Source: Parvibaculum sp964560165 (GTDB lineage: Bacteria > Pseudomonadota > Alphaproteobacteria > Parvibaculales > Parvibaculaceae). From it: 39,825 nucleotides of DNA. The translations under genes were made by a program, and so were the position numbers. The notes beneath the pieces were generated by a model that searched no databases, was not told the origin of the DNA, and was given only the letters and a program-made list of their open reading frames with translations. Positions 1 to 9,386 of this stretch are shown piece by piece. Location of the stretch: the NCBI GenBank assembly GCA_964560165.1, contig CAZLLB010000001.1, positions 1 to 39,825 on the forward strand, given 5' to 3'. The first letter of the stretch is position 1. Each line of letters opens with the position of its first letter.

Positions 1-884
1 TCCACATTGCGGCGGCGGCGCTGGGTCACGAGCGTGTTGTCATGCCCACCAAGGCGATGAACGAGGACGAGAAGGATTACGCCGTCGCTTTCTCGATTCC
101 GGTGAACGCCAAGGGCGTCAAGATCATCAATCGCTCTTTCGCCGCGCCTGACCTCAACGAATTCGACTATCCCGCCTCGTCTCATCACTCGATGCCCGAG
201 GGCTTCGTCGTTTTCGATGATGTGCTGGTGCCATGGGATCGCGTCTTCCTTGCGGGCGAGTGGCAGCTTTCGGGTGCCTTCGCCGGTTCGCTCGGCCTTT
301 GGGAGCGCACGGCGGGCCTTGTCGATGCGGTGGAAAGTGCCGCCACCATGGTCGGCCTCGCCCAGCTCGTCTCCGAGCAGCAGGGCAAGGGTAAAAAGCC
401 CGATGCGCAAAATGGTGTCGCGGAATTGATCTGCTATGCCGAAATGCTACGCATGGGGCTTGAGCATTCCGTCCGCAATTTCGAGCGCACGCCATCCGGC
501 ATGGTTCATCCGAACATTCTGGCGGTCAATGTCACCAAATATCAGTATGCGAATAATTTTCATTCGATGGTTAAAATTCTCCACGACCTGGCAGGCGGGT
601 TGACGCTCACCATGCCGGAGGAGGGCGACCTGCGCTCCAACGAGGTTGGCCCCTACTTGCGCAAATATCTCCATGCCACCAAAGACACTGATATCGAAAC
701 CCGGATGCGCGTCTATAACCTGATCCGAGACATTTCAGCCGACAGCTTCGGCGGCTGGAAACAGGTCGTGGCCCTCCAGGCTGGCGGCGGTCTTCCCGCC
801 CAGCGCGTCATGATGCATCGCAGCTACGATATGAACGCTGCCCGCGCCAAGGCCCTGAGGCTCGCAGGCGTGAAGGCGGGCTGA
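1..884 (+). CDS. HpaB-family (4-hydroxyphenylacetate 3-hydroxylase / 4-hydroxybutyryl-CoA dehydratase-like) protein, 3' part
   Basis: The reading frame is open from the window edge, so the ATG at 42 is internal. The residues before it (HIAAAALGHERVVMPTKAM) fit the middle of an HpaB-fold protein, and about 293 C-terminal residues are visible. Family marks are the AVAFSIPVNAKGVKII stretch, FDDVLVPWDRVFLAGEW and the C-terminal helical part with HDLAGGLTLTMPEEGDL. Known members are flavin-dependent aromatic hydroxylases, or 4-hydroxybutyryl-CoA dehydratases that bind a 4Fe-4S cluster. From memory, the dehydratases carry a Cys just after the WDRVF-type motif; here that position is Ala, which argues against the Fe-S dehydratase branch, though weakly. 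The family is well supported but the substrate is unknown. The gene is followed by a palindromic spacer and then the unrelated alpha-2-macroglobulin gene. Confidence 0.8.
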   Translation, partial: HIAAAALGHERVVMPTKAMNEDEKDYAVAFSIPVNAKGVKIINRSFAAPDLNEFDYPASSHHSMPEGFVVFDDVLVPWDRVFLAGEWQLSGAFAGSLGLWERTAGLVDAVESAATMVGLAQLVSEQQGKGKKPDAQNGVAELICYAEMLRMGLEHSVRNFERTPSGMVHPNILAVNVTKYQYANNFHSMVKILHDLAGGLTLTMPEEGDLRSNEVGPYLRKYLHATKDTDIETRMRVYNLIRDISADSFGGWKQVVALQAGGGLPAQRVMMHRSYDMNAARAKALRLAGVKAG

Positions 885-897
885 ACTCCTCCGAAAA

Positions 898-917
898 CCC
901 TCTCCCCCGGGAGAGGG
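898..917. repeat. Short GC-rich palindrome (REP-like or terminator-like)
   Basis: CCCTCTCCC at 898-906 and GGGAGAGGG at 909-917 are perfect 9-bp inverted arms with a 2-base loop, 14 bases after the stop codon of the HpaB-family gene. No T-run follows, so it is not a textbook intrinsic terminator. Similar CT/AG-rich hairpins occur at 11489-11503 and 14363-14372. The rest of the 885-1102 spacer shows no gene and no clear promoter. Confidence 0.4.
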
Positions 918-1102
918 TCGGGTGAGGGCCTTCCTTGTCTCCCTGTCACACACGGGATTTATTTTTTCATCCGTCTACCCCGCCTTATTCCCGCCTTTGA
1001 TGGTCGGATTAATCTGGGGAGAAGATGGCGCATGCGCTGTCATGGTTCCGTGTGCATGTTATGCTCCCCTCGTTATTTCCGGATTCTGTCGAAGGTATCC
1101 CC

Positions 1103-4100
1103 ATGATCGCGCTCCCTCGTCTGTCCGCCATTGTCGTCATCCTGCTGGCAATGGCAGGCAACTTTCAGGCGTCTGGTCCGGCAATGGCGGCAACTTCCGA
1201 CAACTTGTCTATTGCCCGCATAACGCCCTCCGGAGAGGACGTTCCGGCTGAGCGCCAGATCGTCATTGAGTTCGACAGGGCCGTTGTCCCCCTTGGCCGT
1301 ATGGAGCGCACGGCGGCGGAGATCCCTGTATCTATCGCGCCCGCGCTCGCCTGCGAATGGCGCTGGCTGACAGCCAGTGCGCTTGCCTGCCAGCTCAAGG
1401 ACGCTGACGCGCTGCGAGCCTCAACCCGTTATACCGTCACGATAAATCCGGGCATCAAGGCCGAGGATGGCACCACGCTCGCCGCCCCCGTGACCCATCA
1501 ATTCATCACCACCCGCGCCGCTCTCGACCGCGCTGAATTCACCGGCTGGACCGGCCCCGGCACCCCCTCGCTCCTCGTCACCTTCAACCAGCCAGTCCGC
1601 CGCGACAGCGTCGTCAACTCTCTGCATTTCCATTGGACCGAGAACGGCGAAGGCCAAGCCTCCTTGCAGGCAACCGAAGGCGAAGAGTGGACGCAAGCCC
1701 CTGACGACGCTCTCGTCGATGTTCCCCGCGAGCCTGGAATCAAGGGATTCTTCAAGCGCATCCTCGCCTATTTCCCGTGGTTTCGTCCCGATTCTATGCC
1801 CGCCCCGCAAGAATGGACCCGCCGCGCCTGGGTCGTCACACCCGTAAAACCGCTCCCCCTCGACACCGAAGTCGAACTCGTCATGAAGCCCGGCCTCATC
1901 TCCGGTTTGGGCGTAGAGCGGAGCATCGTCGATCAGCAAATACAGAAATTCGCCACCTTCGGCGCCTTCAAATTTCTCGGCGCGAGCTGCACCGCCAATG
2001 ATGGAAGCGCAATCATCATTCGCCCCGGCGACAAGGATGCAGCGCCTTGTGGCCCGTGGAACCTAGTACGTTTGATTTTCTCTTCGCCCGTGAAGGCGAA
2101 AGAAATTCGCGACCACGTCGCGCTCTCGCCTGAACTCGGAAAACCGACGCCCGATAGCGATCCTTGGGCAAATGTCGATCCCGACCAGGCGGAAGGTTTC
2201 TATTCGTGGAGGGTGCATCAGAAGGACGACGAATATACGCCGCGCTTTCCGATCTATCTTCGCTCGGACCGCGACTATGAAGCGAGCCTGAAACCCGACA
2301 GCAAAACGAAAATCGTTGACGTGTTCGGTCGCCCACTCGAAGGCGATCTGTCGATCCGCTGGCGCATGGACAATCGCCCGCCAAATTACGAGCTTCCCAA
2401 TAGCGTTGCCGTCCTGGAAAAGCAGATCGACAGCGACGTGCCGCTCTGGGTCAACAATTTGACTGACCGCGATTTCAATTTCTCGCGCATGACGGTGAAG
2501 GGGATTGAGGATGGACTGCATGTCCATCAGAAACTCGATCCGATCCGCAATCTGCAATACGCGATCCCCTTCGGCGTTCGTGACATGCTGGATGGAAAGT
2601 CGGGCGCCATTCTTGGCGCCATGACTGTGACACCGCAACTTCCGAACTCGAGATCGAGCACGGTCTTCGCGCAGGTCACCCCTTTCGGGCTGCACGTGAA
2701 GCTTGCGCATTACAATACGCTGGTCTGGGTTTCTGATCTTGCGACCGCCGCGCCCGTCGCGGGCGTCAAAGTCTCGCTCTATCGCGATCCGGCACTGCTC
2801 ACCGCGCTCTGTGGGAACGACATTTCTCCTGAATGGACGCGGCCTGACCGTGTGGAAGCAACAGCCGTCACCGATGCCGATGGCCTTGCGACATTGCCAG
2901 GCAGTATGCCGACCCCCGGCGTGTGGGAATCGACTTGCACCAAGGCGCTGACGATCCGAGCTGAAAAGGGCGACGATCTGGCACTCATGCCGCTCTATTA
3001 TCAGTTCGAGGCTGATACTTACCGCGCTTCCGGGGAGCAGATATGGGCGCAAGACCAGACCGAGCAGGAACATATGCGCGTCTGGGGCACGACGGCTCAA
3101 GGCGTCTATCGCGCGGGCGACAAGGTTCAATATAAAGTATATGTCCGTGGACAGAACAATGAGGGCCTCACGGCCGCACCTTCGTCGGTCTATCGTCTTC
3201 AGCTTGTAGATCCGGCGGGTAAGCTCGTTGCCGACATCAAGGATGTTTTGCTGAACGAATTCGGCGCGACTGCGGGCGAAATCACCGTGCCGAAAACCGG
3301 CGCGGTGGGTTGGTACAAATTCCGCTTGTTGCAAAAGCTGCGTATGGCTGCCAAGGAGCCACAGGGCGATGACGCGAGCGCCGATGCAGAAGGCGCAATA
3401 GCCGATGGCGACTGGTTCGCCTGGAAGCCAATGCAGGTGCTGATCAGCGATTTCACGCCCGCGTCTTTCCGCGTCACCGCGACCGTCAACGGCAAGGTAT
3501 TCGGCGCATCTCAGCCCGCTGAAGTTGAAGGCAGGGCCGAGCTTCATTCCGGCGGCCCCTACACCAACGCCACTGCACGCATCACCGCGATGTTCAATCC
3601 CAAGCCGATGAGTTCTGATCATCCGACAGCGATGGGCTTCGATTTCTCGCGGGCCGATCTCGAAACGAATACCTATCAACGCATGATCGCGCAGATGGAA
3701 ATTCCGCTCGACACGCAAGGTATCGCTAAAACATCAATCGCCATTCCCGATCAGGACGTGGATTCCTATGGCGACCTCACCTTCGAAGTCGCCGTTGCCG
3801 ATGATCGCGGCAAGAACGTGGCGAATTCGACCAACGCCATCTACGCCGCGACGGATCGCTTTGTCGGTCTGAAGCCGACCGCATGGATTTTCCAGGCGAC
3901 GAAACCGGCAAGCTATCAATACATCGTCGTCGATCCGGCGGGCGATCCGGTAAAGGACACCGCCGCCGATCTGAAGATCGAACGCAAACTCGTCACCGCC
4001 GCCCGCGTTAAATCGGCGGGCAACACCTATCAGACTGTTTACAACACGACATGGGAAACGGCGGGGGCCTGCAAAGGAACACCCGAGGCGCAACCCGCAA

Positions 4101-7100
4101 CTTGTAGTTTCACGCCCAAGGAGGCTGGCGAATACCGCATCACCGCCACCGTCAAAGGCAGCAAGGGCAAGGAGCATATTGCTTCAAGCGATTTCTGGGT
4201 GACCGGCAGCGACGTCGTTCTCTGGGACAGCGAACCCGACACGGCCCTGCAAATGTTTCCAGAAAAGAAGAGCTACAAGGTCGGTGACACCGCGCGCTAT
4301 CTGATCAAGAACCCGTATCCGAACGCAAAGGCGCTCATCACCATCGAGCGTTACGGCGTGCTCGATCATTTCGTCAGAACCTTCGACACTTCCACACCCA
4401 TTCTGGAAATTCCGGTGAAGCCCGAATATGCGCCGGGCTTCTACGTCTCGGTCGTTCTGCTCAGCCCGCGCGTTGACAAGCCACTCGATGCCAACATGGT
4501 CGATCTCGGCAAGCCAGCGTTCCGCATGGGCTATGTCGCCGTGCCCGTTACCGACCCCTATAATCAGATCGCGGTCACCGCGAAAACTGAACACGCCGAA
4601 TATCGCCCAGGTGAAACCGTGAAGGTGAACCTTCACGCCACCCCGCGTCATGCCAAGGAAGCCGCGCCCGTTGAACTGGCCGTCGCCGTACTCGATCAAG
4701 CGGTTTTCGATCTCGTCACCGGCGGCAAAGCCTATTTCGATCCCTATGCCGGTTTCTATCGCCTCGATAGTCTCGACGTCCGCAATTACAATCTTCTGCT
4801 GAAACTCGTCGGTCGACAGAAGTTTGAAAAGAAGGGTGCCAATCCCGGCGGTGATGGCGGTGCCGATTTCAAATTCCGCGAAGATTCGAAATACGTCGCC
4901 TATTGGAACCCTTCGCTCCGCGCTGATGAAAGCGGCAACGCGTCGTTTGAATTTGCTGCGCCTGACAATCTCACAGGCTGGCACATCCTTGCGATCGCCG
5001 TCACCGCAACCGACAAGGCGGGCCTCGGCGAAGGCGACTTCAAGGTCAATCGTCAAACCGAGATACGGCCCGTCATGCCCAATCAGGTCATGGAAGGCGA
5101 CAAGTTCACAGCGGGTTTCAGCGTGATGAACCGCACCGACAAGAAGCGGCGCATCACCGTCGAGATTGCCGCTGACGGCAATGTCGCTGATGCGGCATCG
5201 GGCAAGCTGAAAAAAGAAATCGACCTGGAACCCTTCGCCCGCACCACCGTCTTCATGCCGCTGACGGCGGCAAGTATCGCCAAGACGCGAGACCAGACGG
5301 TGGGCCAGATCGCCTTCAAGGTCGTCGCTGGTGACGCCATCGACAAGGATGCCTATGCCTACAAGCTCCCTGTCGGCAAGCGTGTCGATCTTGTTACCGC
5401 AGCCGCCTACGGAACGACCGACGCGGCGGATGTCGAGACGCCGATCGCCTTTCCAAAAGCGATCCGCACCGATGCGGGCAGCCTCGCAGTTACTTTGAGC
5501 CCGACCGTCATCACCGATGTTGCTGGCGCGTTCCGTTATATGGCGCAATATCCCTTTCTCTGCTGGGAACAGCGCGTCACGAAGGGCGTCATGGCTGCGA
5601 ACTTTGCCGCCTTGCGTAGGTATCTGCCGGAGAGCCTCACCTGGGAGGCGGCGCCCGCTACCATTAAGGATACGATGGACAGCGCTGCCGAATTTCAGGC
5701 GCCCAATGGCGGCATGGCTTATTGGGTGGCTGCAAATGAGCGCGTCGATCCTTTCCTCTCGGCCTACACGGCGCTTGCCTTCACATGGCTCCATGATCGT
5801 GGCACAGAAGCGCCCGCGCCGGTCAACGCAAAGCTCCAGTCCTACTTGCAGGAATTCCTGCGCAAGGATGAAGCGCCGAGCTACTACACCGCCGACATGA
5901 CGGCGTCCGTTCGCGCCGTAGCGCTGGCCTCTCTCTCTCGGCAAGGAAAGGTGACGTTGCGTGACATCGAGCGCCTGCGTCCGCGCTTCAAGACCATGGG
6001 CCTCTTCGGCAATGCGATGCTCCTGCAGGCGGCGACAACGCTGCATGACGAAAGCGGCGACAAACTCGCGCGCGAATTCGTTGACATGATCCTTGCCCAT
6101 TCAAACCAGAGTTCAGGCAAGTTCCTGTTCAGTGAGGAACAGGGCGAAGGCTATGGGCGTATTCTCTCCACGCCGCTTCGCGACAGCTGCGCTATGCTTT
6201 CGAGCTTCGTCGCCTATGGTCGGGCACAAAAAAAAAAAAAGTATGTCGAGAACATGGCGTTCAAACTCGTCCGCGCCATTTCGCAAAACCAGCGTCAGGA
6301 AGGCTATTGGGGCAACACGCAGGAAAATATGTTCTGTGCCAATGCGCTTGCCGACTATGCCGCTGCTTATGAATCTGTGACGCCTGATCTTCAGGTCACC
6401 GCATCACTCGACGATGCACCGTTGGGCACGGCCGAACTCAAGGGCGTAAGCGCGACGCCGGTAGTGATCGAGCATCTGATCGACGCCAATGACCCCGGCC
6501 GCAATGCCAAGCTGATGCTCAAGCGGGAAGGCGAGGGGCGGCTCTATTATCAAACACGCCTCACCTATGCCTCGACGGAGCCGAACGCAAAGCCCGTCAA
6601 TAGCGGCATAGAAATTCGTCGCGAATATAGTGTCGAGCGCGAGGGTAAATGGGTGCTGCTGGGCGAGCCCGCAACAATCCAGCGCGGCGAGCTTGTTCGC
6701 GTCGATCTCTATCTTTCGCTGCCGACCGCGCGCAACTTCGTCGTCGTCGTCGATCCTGTGCCGGGTGGCCTGGAGCCGGTCAACCGCGATCTCGCTACGG
6801 CCTCGGTTGTGGATGCAGGCAAGGCCGATTTCGTCATGCCGGAGGGAAGCTGGGGGAAGAAGTTCACTGATTGGGTCGAATATGCCAGCGGCTATTGGAG
6901 CTTCTACCATCAGGAATTGCGCAACGATGGTGTGCACTTCTATTCCGACTATCTCGATGCCGGAAATTACCACCTGACCTATGTGGCGCAGGCGATTGCG
7001 ACGGGCGATTTTGCTCGCCGCGCGGTCAAGGCGGAAGAGATGTATGACCCTGATGTGTTCGGATTAGGCAGCCCCGGCATGCTTGTGGTGCAGGAAAAAC

Positions 7101-7105
7101 AGTGA
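1103..7105 (+). CDS. Alpha-2-macroglobulin family protein (large periplasmic thioester protein, YfhM-like)
   Basis: Bacterial alpha-2-macroglobulin is thought to trap foreign proteases in the periplasm and to work beside PBP1C in envelope defence or repair. I chose the ATG at 1103 because GAAGG sits 7 bases upstream and a signal peptide follows at once (MIALPRLSAIVVILLAMAG, likely cleaved after AMA); the longer frame from 1025 only adds a non-signal leader. The product is 2000 residues, longer than the roughly 1650 of E. coli YfhM. There is no lipobox Cys, so it looks soluble rather than lipid-anchored. The N-terminal half is a chain of macroglobulin-type beta domains; the thioester domain carries YPFLCWEQ with Cys1487 and Gln1490 (CxEQ intact). 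The C-terminal part has the receptor-binding-like beta domains. A run of 13 A at 6228-6240 encodes the QKKKK around residue 1710 inside the thioester domain. pbpC starts one base after the stop codon. Confidence 0.93.
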   Translation: MIALPRLSAIVVILLAMAGNFQASGPAMAATSDNLSIARITPSGEDVPAERQIVIEFDRAVVPLGRMERTAAEIPVSIAPALACEWRWLTASALACQLKDADALRASTRYTVTINPGIKAEDGTTLAAPVTHQFITTRAALDRAEFTGWTGPGTPSLLVTFNQPVRRDSVVNSLHFHWTENGEGQASLQATEGEEWTQAPDDALVDVPREPGIKGFFKRILAYFPWFRPDSMPAPQEWTRRAWVVTPVKPLPLDTEVELVMKPGLISGLGVERSIVDQQIQKFATFGAFKFLGASCTANDGSAIIIRPGDKDAAPCGPWNLVRLIFSSPVKAKEIRDHVALSPELGKPTPDSDPWANVDPDQAEGFYSWRVHQKDDEYTPRFPIYLRSDRDYEASLKPDSKTKIVDVFGRPLEGDLSIRWRMDNRPPNYELPNSVAVLEKQIDSDVPLWVNNLTDRDFNFSRMTVKGIEDGLHVHQKLDPIRNLQYAIPFGVRDMLDGKSGAILGAMTVTPQLPNSRSSTVFAQVTPFGLHVKLAHYNTLVWVSDLATAAPVAGVKVSLYRDPALLTALCGNDISPEWTRPDRVEATAVTDADGLATLPGSMPTPGVWESTCTKALTIRAEKGDDLALMPLYYQFEADTYRASGEQIWAQDQTEQEHMRVWGTTAQGVYRAGDKVQYKVYVRGQNNEGLTAAPSSVYRLQLVDPAGKLVADIKDVLLNEFGATAGEITVPKTGAVGWYKFRLLQKLRMAAKEPQGDDASADAEGAIADGDWFAWKPMQVLISDFTPASFRVTATVNGKVFGASQPAEVEGRAELHSGGPYTNATARITAMFNPKPMSSDHPTAMGFDFSRADLETNTYQRMIAQMEIPLDTQGIAKTSIAIPDQDVDSYGDLTFEVAVADDRGKNVANSTNAIYAATDRFVGLKPTAWIFQATKPASYQYIVVDPAGDPVKDTAADLKIERKLVTAARVKSAGNTYQTVYNTTWETAGACKGTPEAQPATCSFTPKEAGEYRITATVKGSKGKEHIASSDFWVTGSDVVLWDSEPDTALQMFPEKKSYKVGDTARYLIKNPYPNAKALITIERYGVLDHFVRTFDTSTPILEIPVKPEYAPGFYVSVVLLSPRVDKPLDANMVDLGKPAFRMGYVAVPVTDPYNQIAVTAKTEHAEYRPGETVKVNLHATPRHAKEAAPVELAVAVLDQAVFDLVTGGKAYFDPYAGFYRLDSLDVRNYNLLLKLVGRQKFEKKGANPGGDGGADFKFREDSKYVAYWNPSLRADESGNASFEFAAPDNLTGWHILAIAVTATDKAGLGEGDFKVNRQTEIRPVMPNQVMEGDKFTAGFSVMNRTDKKRRITVEIAADGNVADAASGKLKKEIDLEPFARTTVFMPLTAASIAKTRDQTVGQIAFKVVAGDAIDKDAYAYKLPVGKRVDLVTAAAYGTTDAADVETPIAFPKAIRTDAGSLAVTLSPTVITDVAGAFRYMAQYPFLCWEQRVTKGVMAANFAALRRYLPESLTWEAAPATIKDTMDSAAEFQAPNGGMAYWVAANERVDPFLSAYTALAFTWLHDRGTEAPAPVNAKLQSYLQEFLRKDEAPSYYTADMTASVRAVALASLSRQGKVTLRDIERLRPRFKTMGLFGNAMLLQAATTLHDESGDKLAREFVDMILAHSNQSSGKFLFSEEQGEGYGRILSTPLRDSCAMLSSFVAYGRAQKKKKYVENMAFKLVRAISQNQRQEGYWGNTQENMFCANALADYAAAYESVTPDLQVTASLDDAPLGTAELKGVSATPVVIEHLIDANDPGRNAKLMLKREGEGRLYYQTRLTYASTEPNAKPVNSGIEIRREYSVEREGKWVLLGEPATIQRGELVRVDLYLSLPTARNFVVVVDPVPGGLEPVNRDLATASVVDAGKADFVMPEGSWGKKFTDWVEYASGYWSFYHQELRNDGVHFYSDYLDAGNYHLTYVAQAIATGDFARRAVKAEEMYDPDVFGLGSPGMLVVQEKQ

Positions 7106-7106
7106 G

Positions 7107-9323
7107 ATGAACTGGCTGCGTTGGAGCATAGACCGCTTCGACTGGACCCCGCGTCACCCCCGCCTCTGGTCGTGGACGCGCTGGGTTGCACTCGGCTGCA
7201 CTTGCGCCGTTGTGGCATTCTCGGTTGCGACATGGTCGAGCCTTGCCGATGACGCATCGCTGAACCTGAAGCCGGGCGCATCCACGCGTATCCTGCTCGA
7301 TCGTCAGGGCCATCCGCTGGCCGAGGACTTTAGCGGCTGGAATGTGCAATCCCAGATACCGCTCTACAATGTGCCCGTGCGCTTGCAGCAGGCCGTGCTC
7401 ACCGCAGAGGACCGGCGCTTCTTCAAGCATCGCGGCGTTGATTGGCTGGCCCGCACTCATGCCATCTGGCAAGGCCTTCGCGCCGGACGCAGTGTGCGCG
7501 GTGCCAGCACCATCACTGAACAGGTCGTGCGTATGCTGGTCCCACGTCCACGCACACTCTGGTCAAAGTGGATCGAGGGCTTCGATGCGCGCCGCCTCGA
7601 AGCCCGAACCACCAAATCCGATATTCTCGAATTTTATCTCAATCAGGTGCCCTATGCGGCCAACCGGCGCGGTGTCGTCGAAGCCGCGCGCTATTATTTC
7701 AATCGCGACCTCGACACGCTGGATGGCCGTGAAATGCTCACGCTCGCCGTCCTCCCGCGCGCACCATCCGGCCTTGATCCCTATCGTGGTGGCGCAAAGA
7801 TCCTCGATCGCCGCAGCATCCATCTTGCCACAGAGATGCGCCATGCCGGATTTTTGTCTGGCGACGATTGGCAGCGCATTATCGAAACGCCGCTCGTGCT
7901 TACTCGTCCGCAACGCCATGCATCCATCGGTCATTTCCGCTCCTACGTCGAGCGCCAACTTGCTGCCGCGCCGCGCCGTTCAGTGCCGCAACGAGTGATG
8001 ACGACGCTTGACAGCGGATTGATGGAATTCGCGCAAGGCTTGCTCGATCAGCGTCTTGAGGCGCTCGCCAATCGTCGCGTGCACAATGGTGCGGCGCTCA
8101 TCATTGACCGCCGCACCGGCGAAATTCTGTCATGGGTGGTCGCTGGAGCGGATGCCGCCGACACGACGCCGGGCCGCTATCTGGACGCGGTGCTGGTGCC
8201 GCGCCAACCCGGTTCGGCGCTGAAGCCCTTTCTCTATGCCGCCGCCTTTGACGATGGCTGGTCGCCCGGCGTCCGCATCGAGGATGCGCCGCTTTCAGAG
8301 GCAGTCGGCACCGGCCTTCATCGCTTCAACAATTACAGCCGTCAATTTTATGGCGACGTCACCATCCGTCAGGCGCTCGGTAATTCATTGAACATACCGG
8401 CGGTTCATGCTGTCAATTTCGTCGGCCCGGATCGCTATTTGTCGCTGCTACACGACCTCGGTTTCAAGAGCCTGACAAAAGGCGCTGGCTTCTATGGCGA
8501 TGGCCTCGCGCTCGGCAATGGCGAGGTCTCGCTGCTCGAACTGGTGCGCGGCTTTGCGGCATTGGCCAATGAAGGCCGCACAATGCCGCTCCGTGCCGTC
8601 GTCGATCCTCATGCGCGCAAGGCCAAAGGCACGCGGGTTTTCAGCGCTGATGCCGCGACCATGATCGGCAATATCTTGTCAGACCCCTGGGCTCGCGTTA
8701 TGGAGTTCGGTCGTTACTCAACCTTGAACCTGCCGATCCAGACGGCGGTAAAAACCGGCACCTCCACCGACTACCGCGACGCATGGGCGGTCGGCTATGA
8801 CAGCCGTTATGTCGTCGGCATCTGGATGGGCAATCTCGACCAGAGCCCTACCGATGGCATAACCGGCTCAACCGGCCCCGGCCTCGTGTTGCGCGGCCTT
8901 TTCGCCTATCTCAATCGCGACCAGAACACTGGCAGGCTCCCCCTGAGCGCCGACCTCTCGCTGAAAGACAATTGCGCCTTTACCGATGGCGCCTGCGCGC
9001 AAGTCTTTGATTATCGCACCGCAGTTTCCTATGAGCGCCCTGTGGTCGATGCGCCGGGGCCGTTCATCCAGAGCCCGACGCCCGATCTCCGCCTCGCTTA
9101 CGATCCACGCCTTCCCGCCGATCGCCAGAAATTCCGCTTCGCTCTCGTCGGCGTGGAGCCGCAAGATCGAGTGACATGGCTGATCAACGACGAGCAGATC
9201 GCAGAAACAGATGGCGGTGAGCTGATGTGGTCCGTTCGCCGCGGCGTCTATGCGCTGACCGCTTTGGTAACGACCCCGGGCGGTGAAAAAACACTAGGCC
9301 CCGTCGCGTTCTCAGTCCGTTAG
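7107..9323 (+). CDS. pbpC: Penicillin-binding protein 1C (peptidoglycan glycosyltransferase/transpeptidase)
   Basis: This is a bifunctional inner-membrane murein synthase. The ATG at 7107 lies one base after the alpha-2-macroglobulin stop, giving 738 residues with a single membrane anchor near residues 27-45. The GT51 glycosyltransferase domain shows TAEDRRFFKHRGVDW, with the catalytic Glu101, and GASTITEQVVRML. The transpeptidase domain has SALK (Ser370/Lys373), SLN (Ser427-Asn429) and KTGTS (Lys549-Gly551), so all three penicillin-binding motifs are intact. The last 90 residues or so (from about PVVDAPGPFIQSPTPDLRL) match the BiPBP_C domain typical of PBP1C. The very tight spacing means the two genes are almost certainly co-transcribed and probably translationally coupled. 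The pair is a recurrent arrangement in Proteobacteria. Confidence 0.95.
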   Translation: MNWLRWSIDRFDWTPRHPRLWSWTRWVALGCTCAVVAFSVATWSSLADDASLNLKPGASTRILLDRQGHPLAEDFSGWNVQSQIPLYNVPVRLQQAVLTAEDRRFFKHRGVDWLARTHAIWQGLRAGRSVRGASTITEQVVRMLVPRPRTLWSKWIEGFDARRLEARTTKSDILEFYLNQVPYAANRRGVVEAARYYFNRDLDTLDGREMLTLAVLPRAPSGLDPYRGGAKILDRRSIHLATEMRHAGFLSGDDWQRIIETPLVLTRPQRHASIGHFRSYVERQLAAAPRRSVPQRVMTTLDSGLMEFAQGLLDQRLEALANRRVHNGAALIIDRRTGEILSWVVAGADAADTTPGRYLDAVLVPRQPGSALKPFLYAAAFDDGWSPGVRIEDAPLSEAVGTGLHRFNNYSRQFYGDVTIRQALGNSLNIPAVHAVNFVGPDRYLSLLHDLGFKSLTKGAGFYGDGLALGNGEVSLLELVRGFAALANEGRTMPLRAVVDPHARKAKGTRVFSADAATMIGNILSDPWARVMEFGRYSTLNLPIQTAVKTGTSTDYRDAWAVGYDSRYVVGIWMGNLDQSPTDGITGSTGPGLVLRGLFAYLNRDQNTGRLPLSADLSLKDNCAFTDGACAQVFDYRTAVSYERPVVDAPGPFIQSPTPDLRLAYDPRLPADRQKFRFALVGVEPQDRVTWLINDEQIAETDGGELMWSVRRGVYALTALVTTPGGEKTLGPVAFSVR

Positions 9324-9324
9324 C

Positions 9325-9342
9325 GGCGTTGCAATCAACGCC
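9325..9342 (+). terminator. Stem-loop just after pbpC, possible terminator
   Basis: GGCGTTG (9325-9331) and CAACGCC (9336-9342) form a perfect 7-bp stem with a CAAT loop beginning one base after the pbpC stop codon. A second small stem, CTTTC/GAAAG with an A5 loop, follows at 9359-9373. There is no clear T-tract, so termination is only a possibility; it may also stabilise the 3' end of the mRNA. Confidence 0.35.
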
Positions 9343-9386
9343 TGCCTGCCGCACCATTCTTTCAAAAAGAAAGGCGGGAGGGATAC

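Noticed and set aside
2063..6100. Long open frames on the minus strand inside the alpha-2-macroglobulin gene (2063-3718 and 4184-6100).
   Set aside because: They are antisense shadows of a GC-rich coding frame: translations are rich in Arg/Gly/Asp, match no family, and lack ribosome sites.
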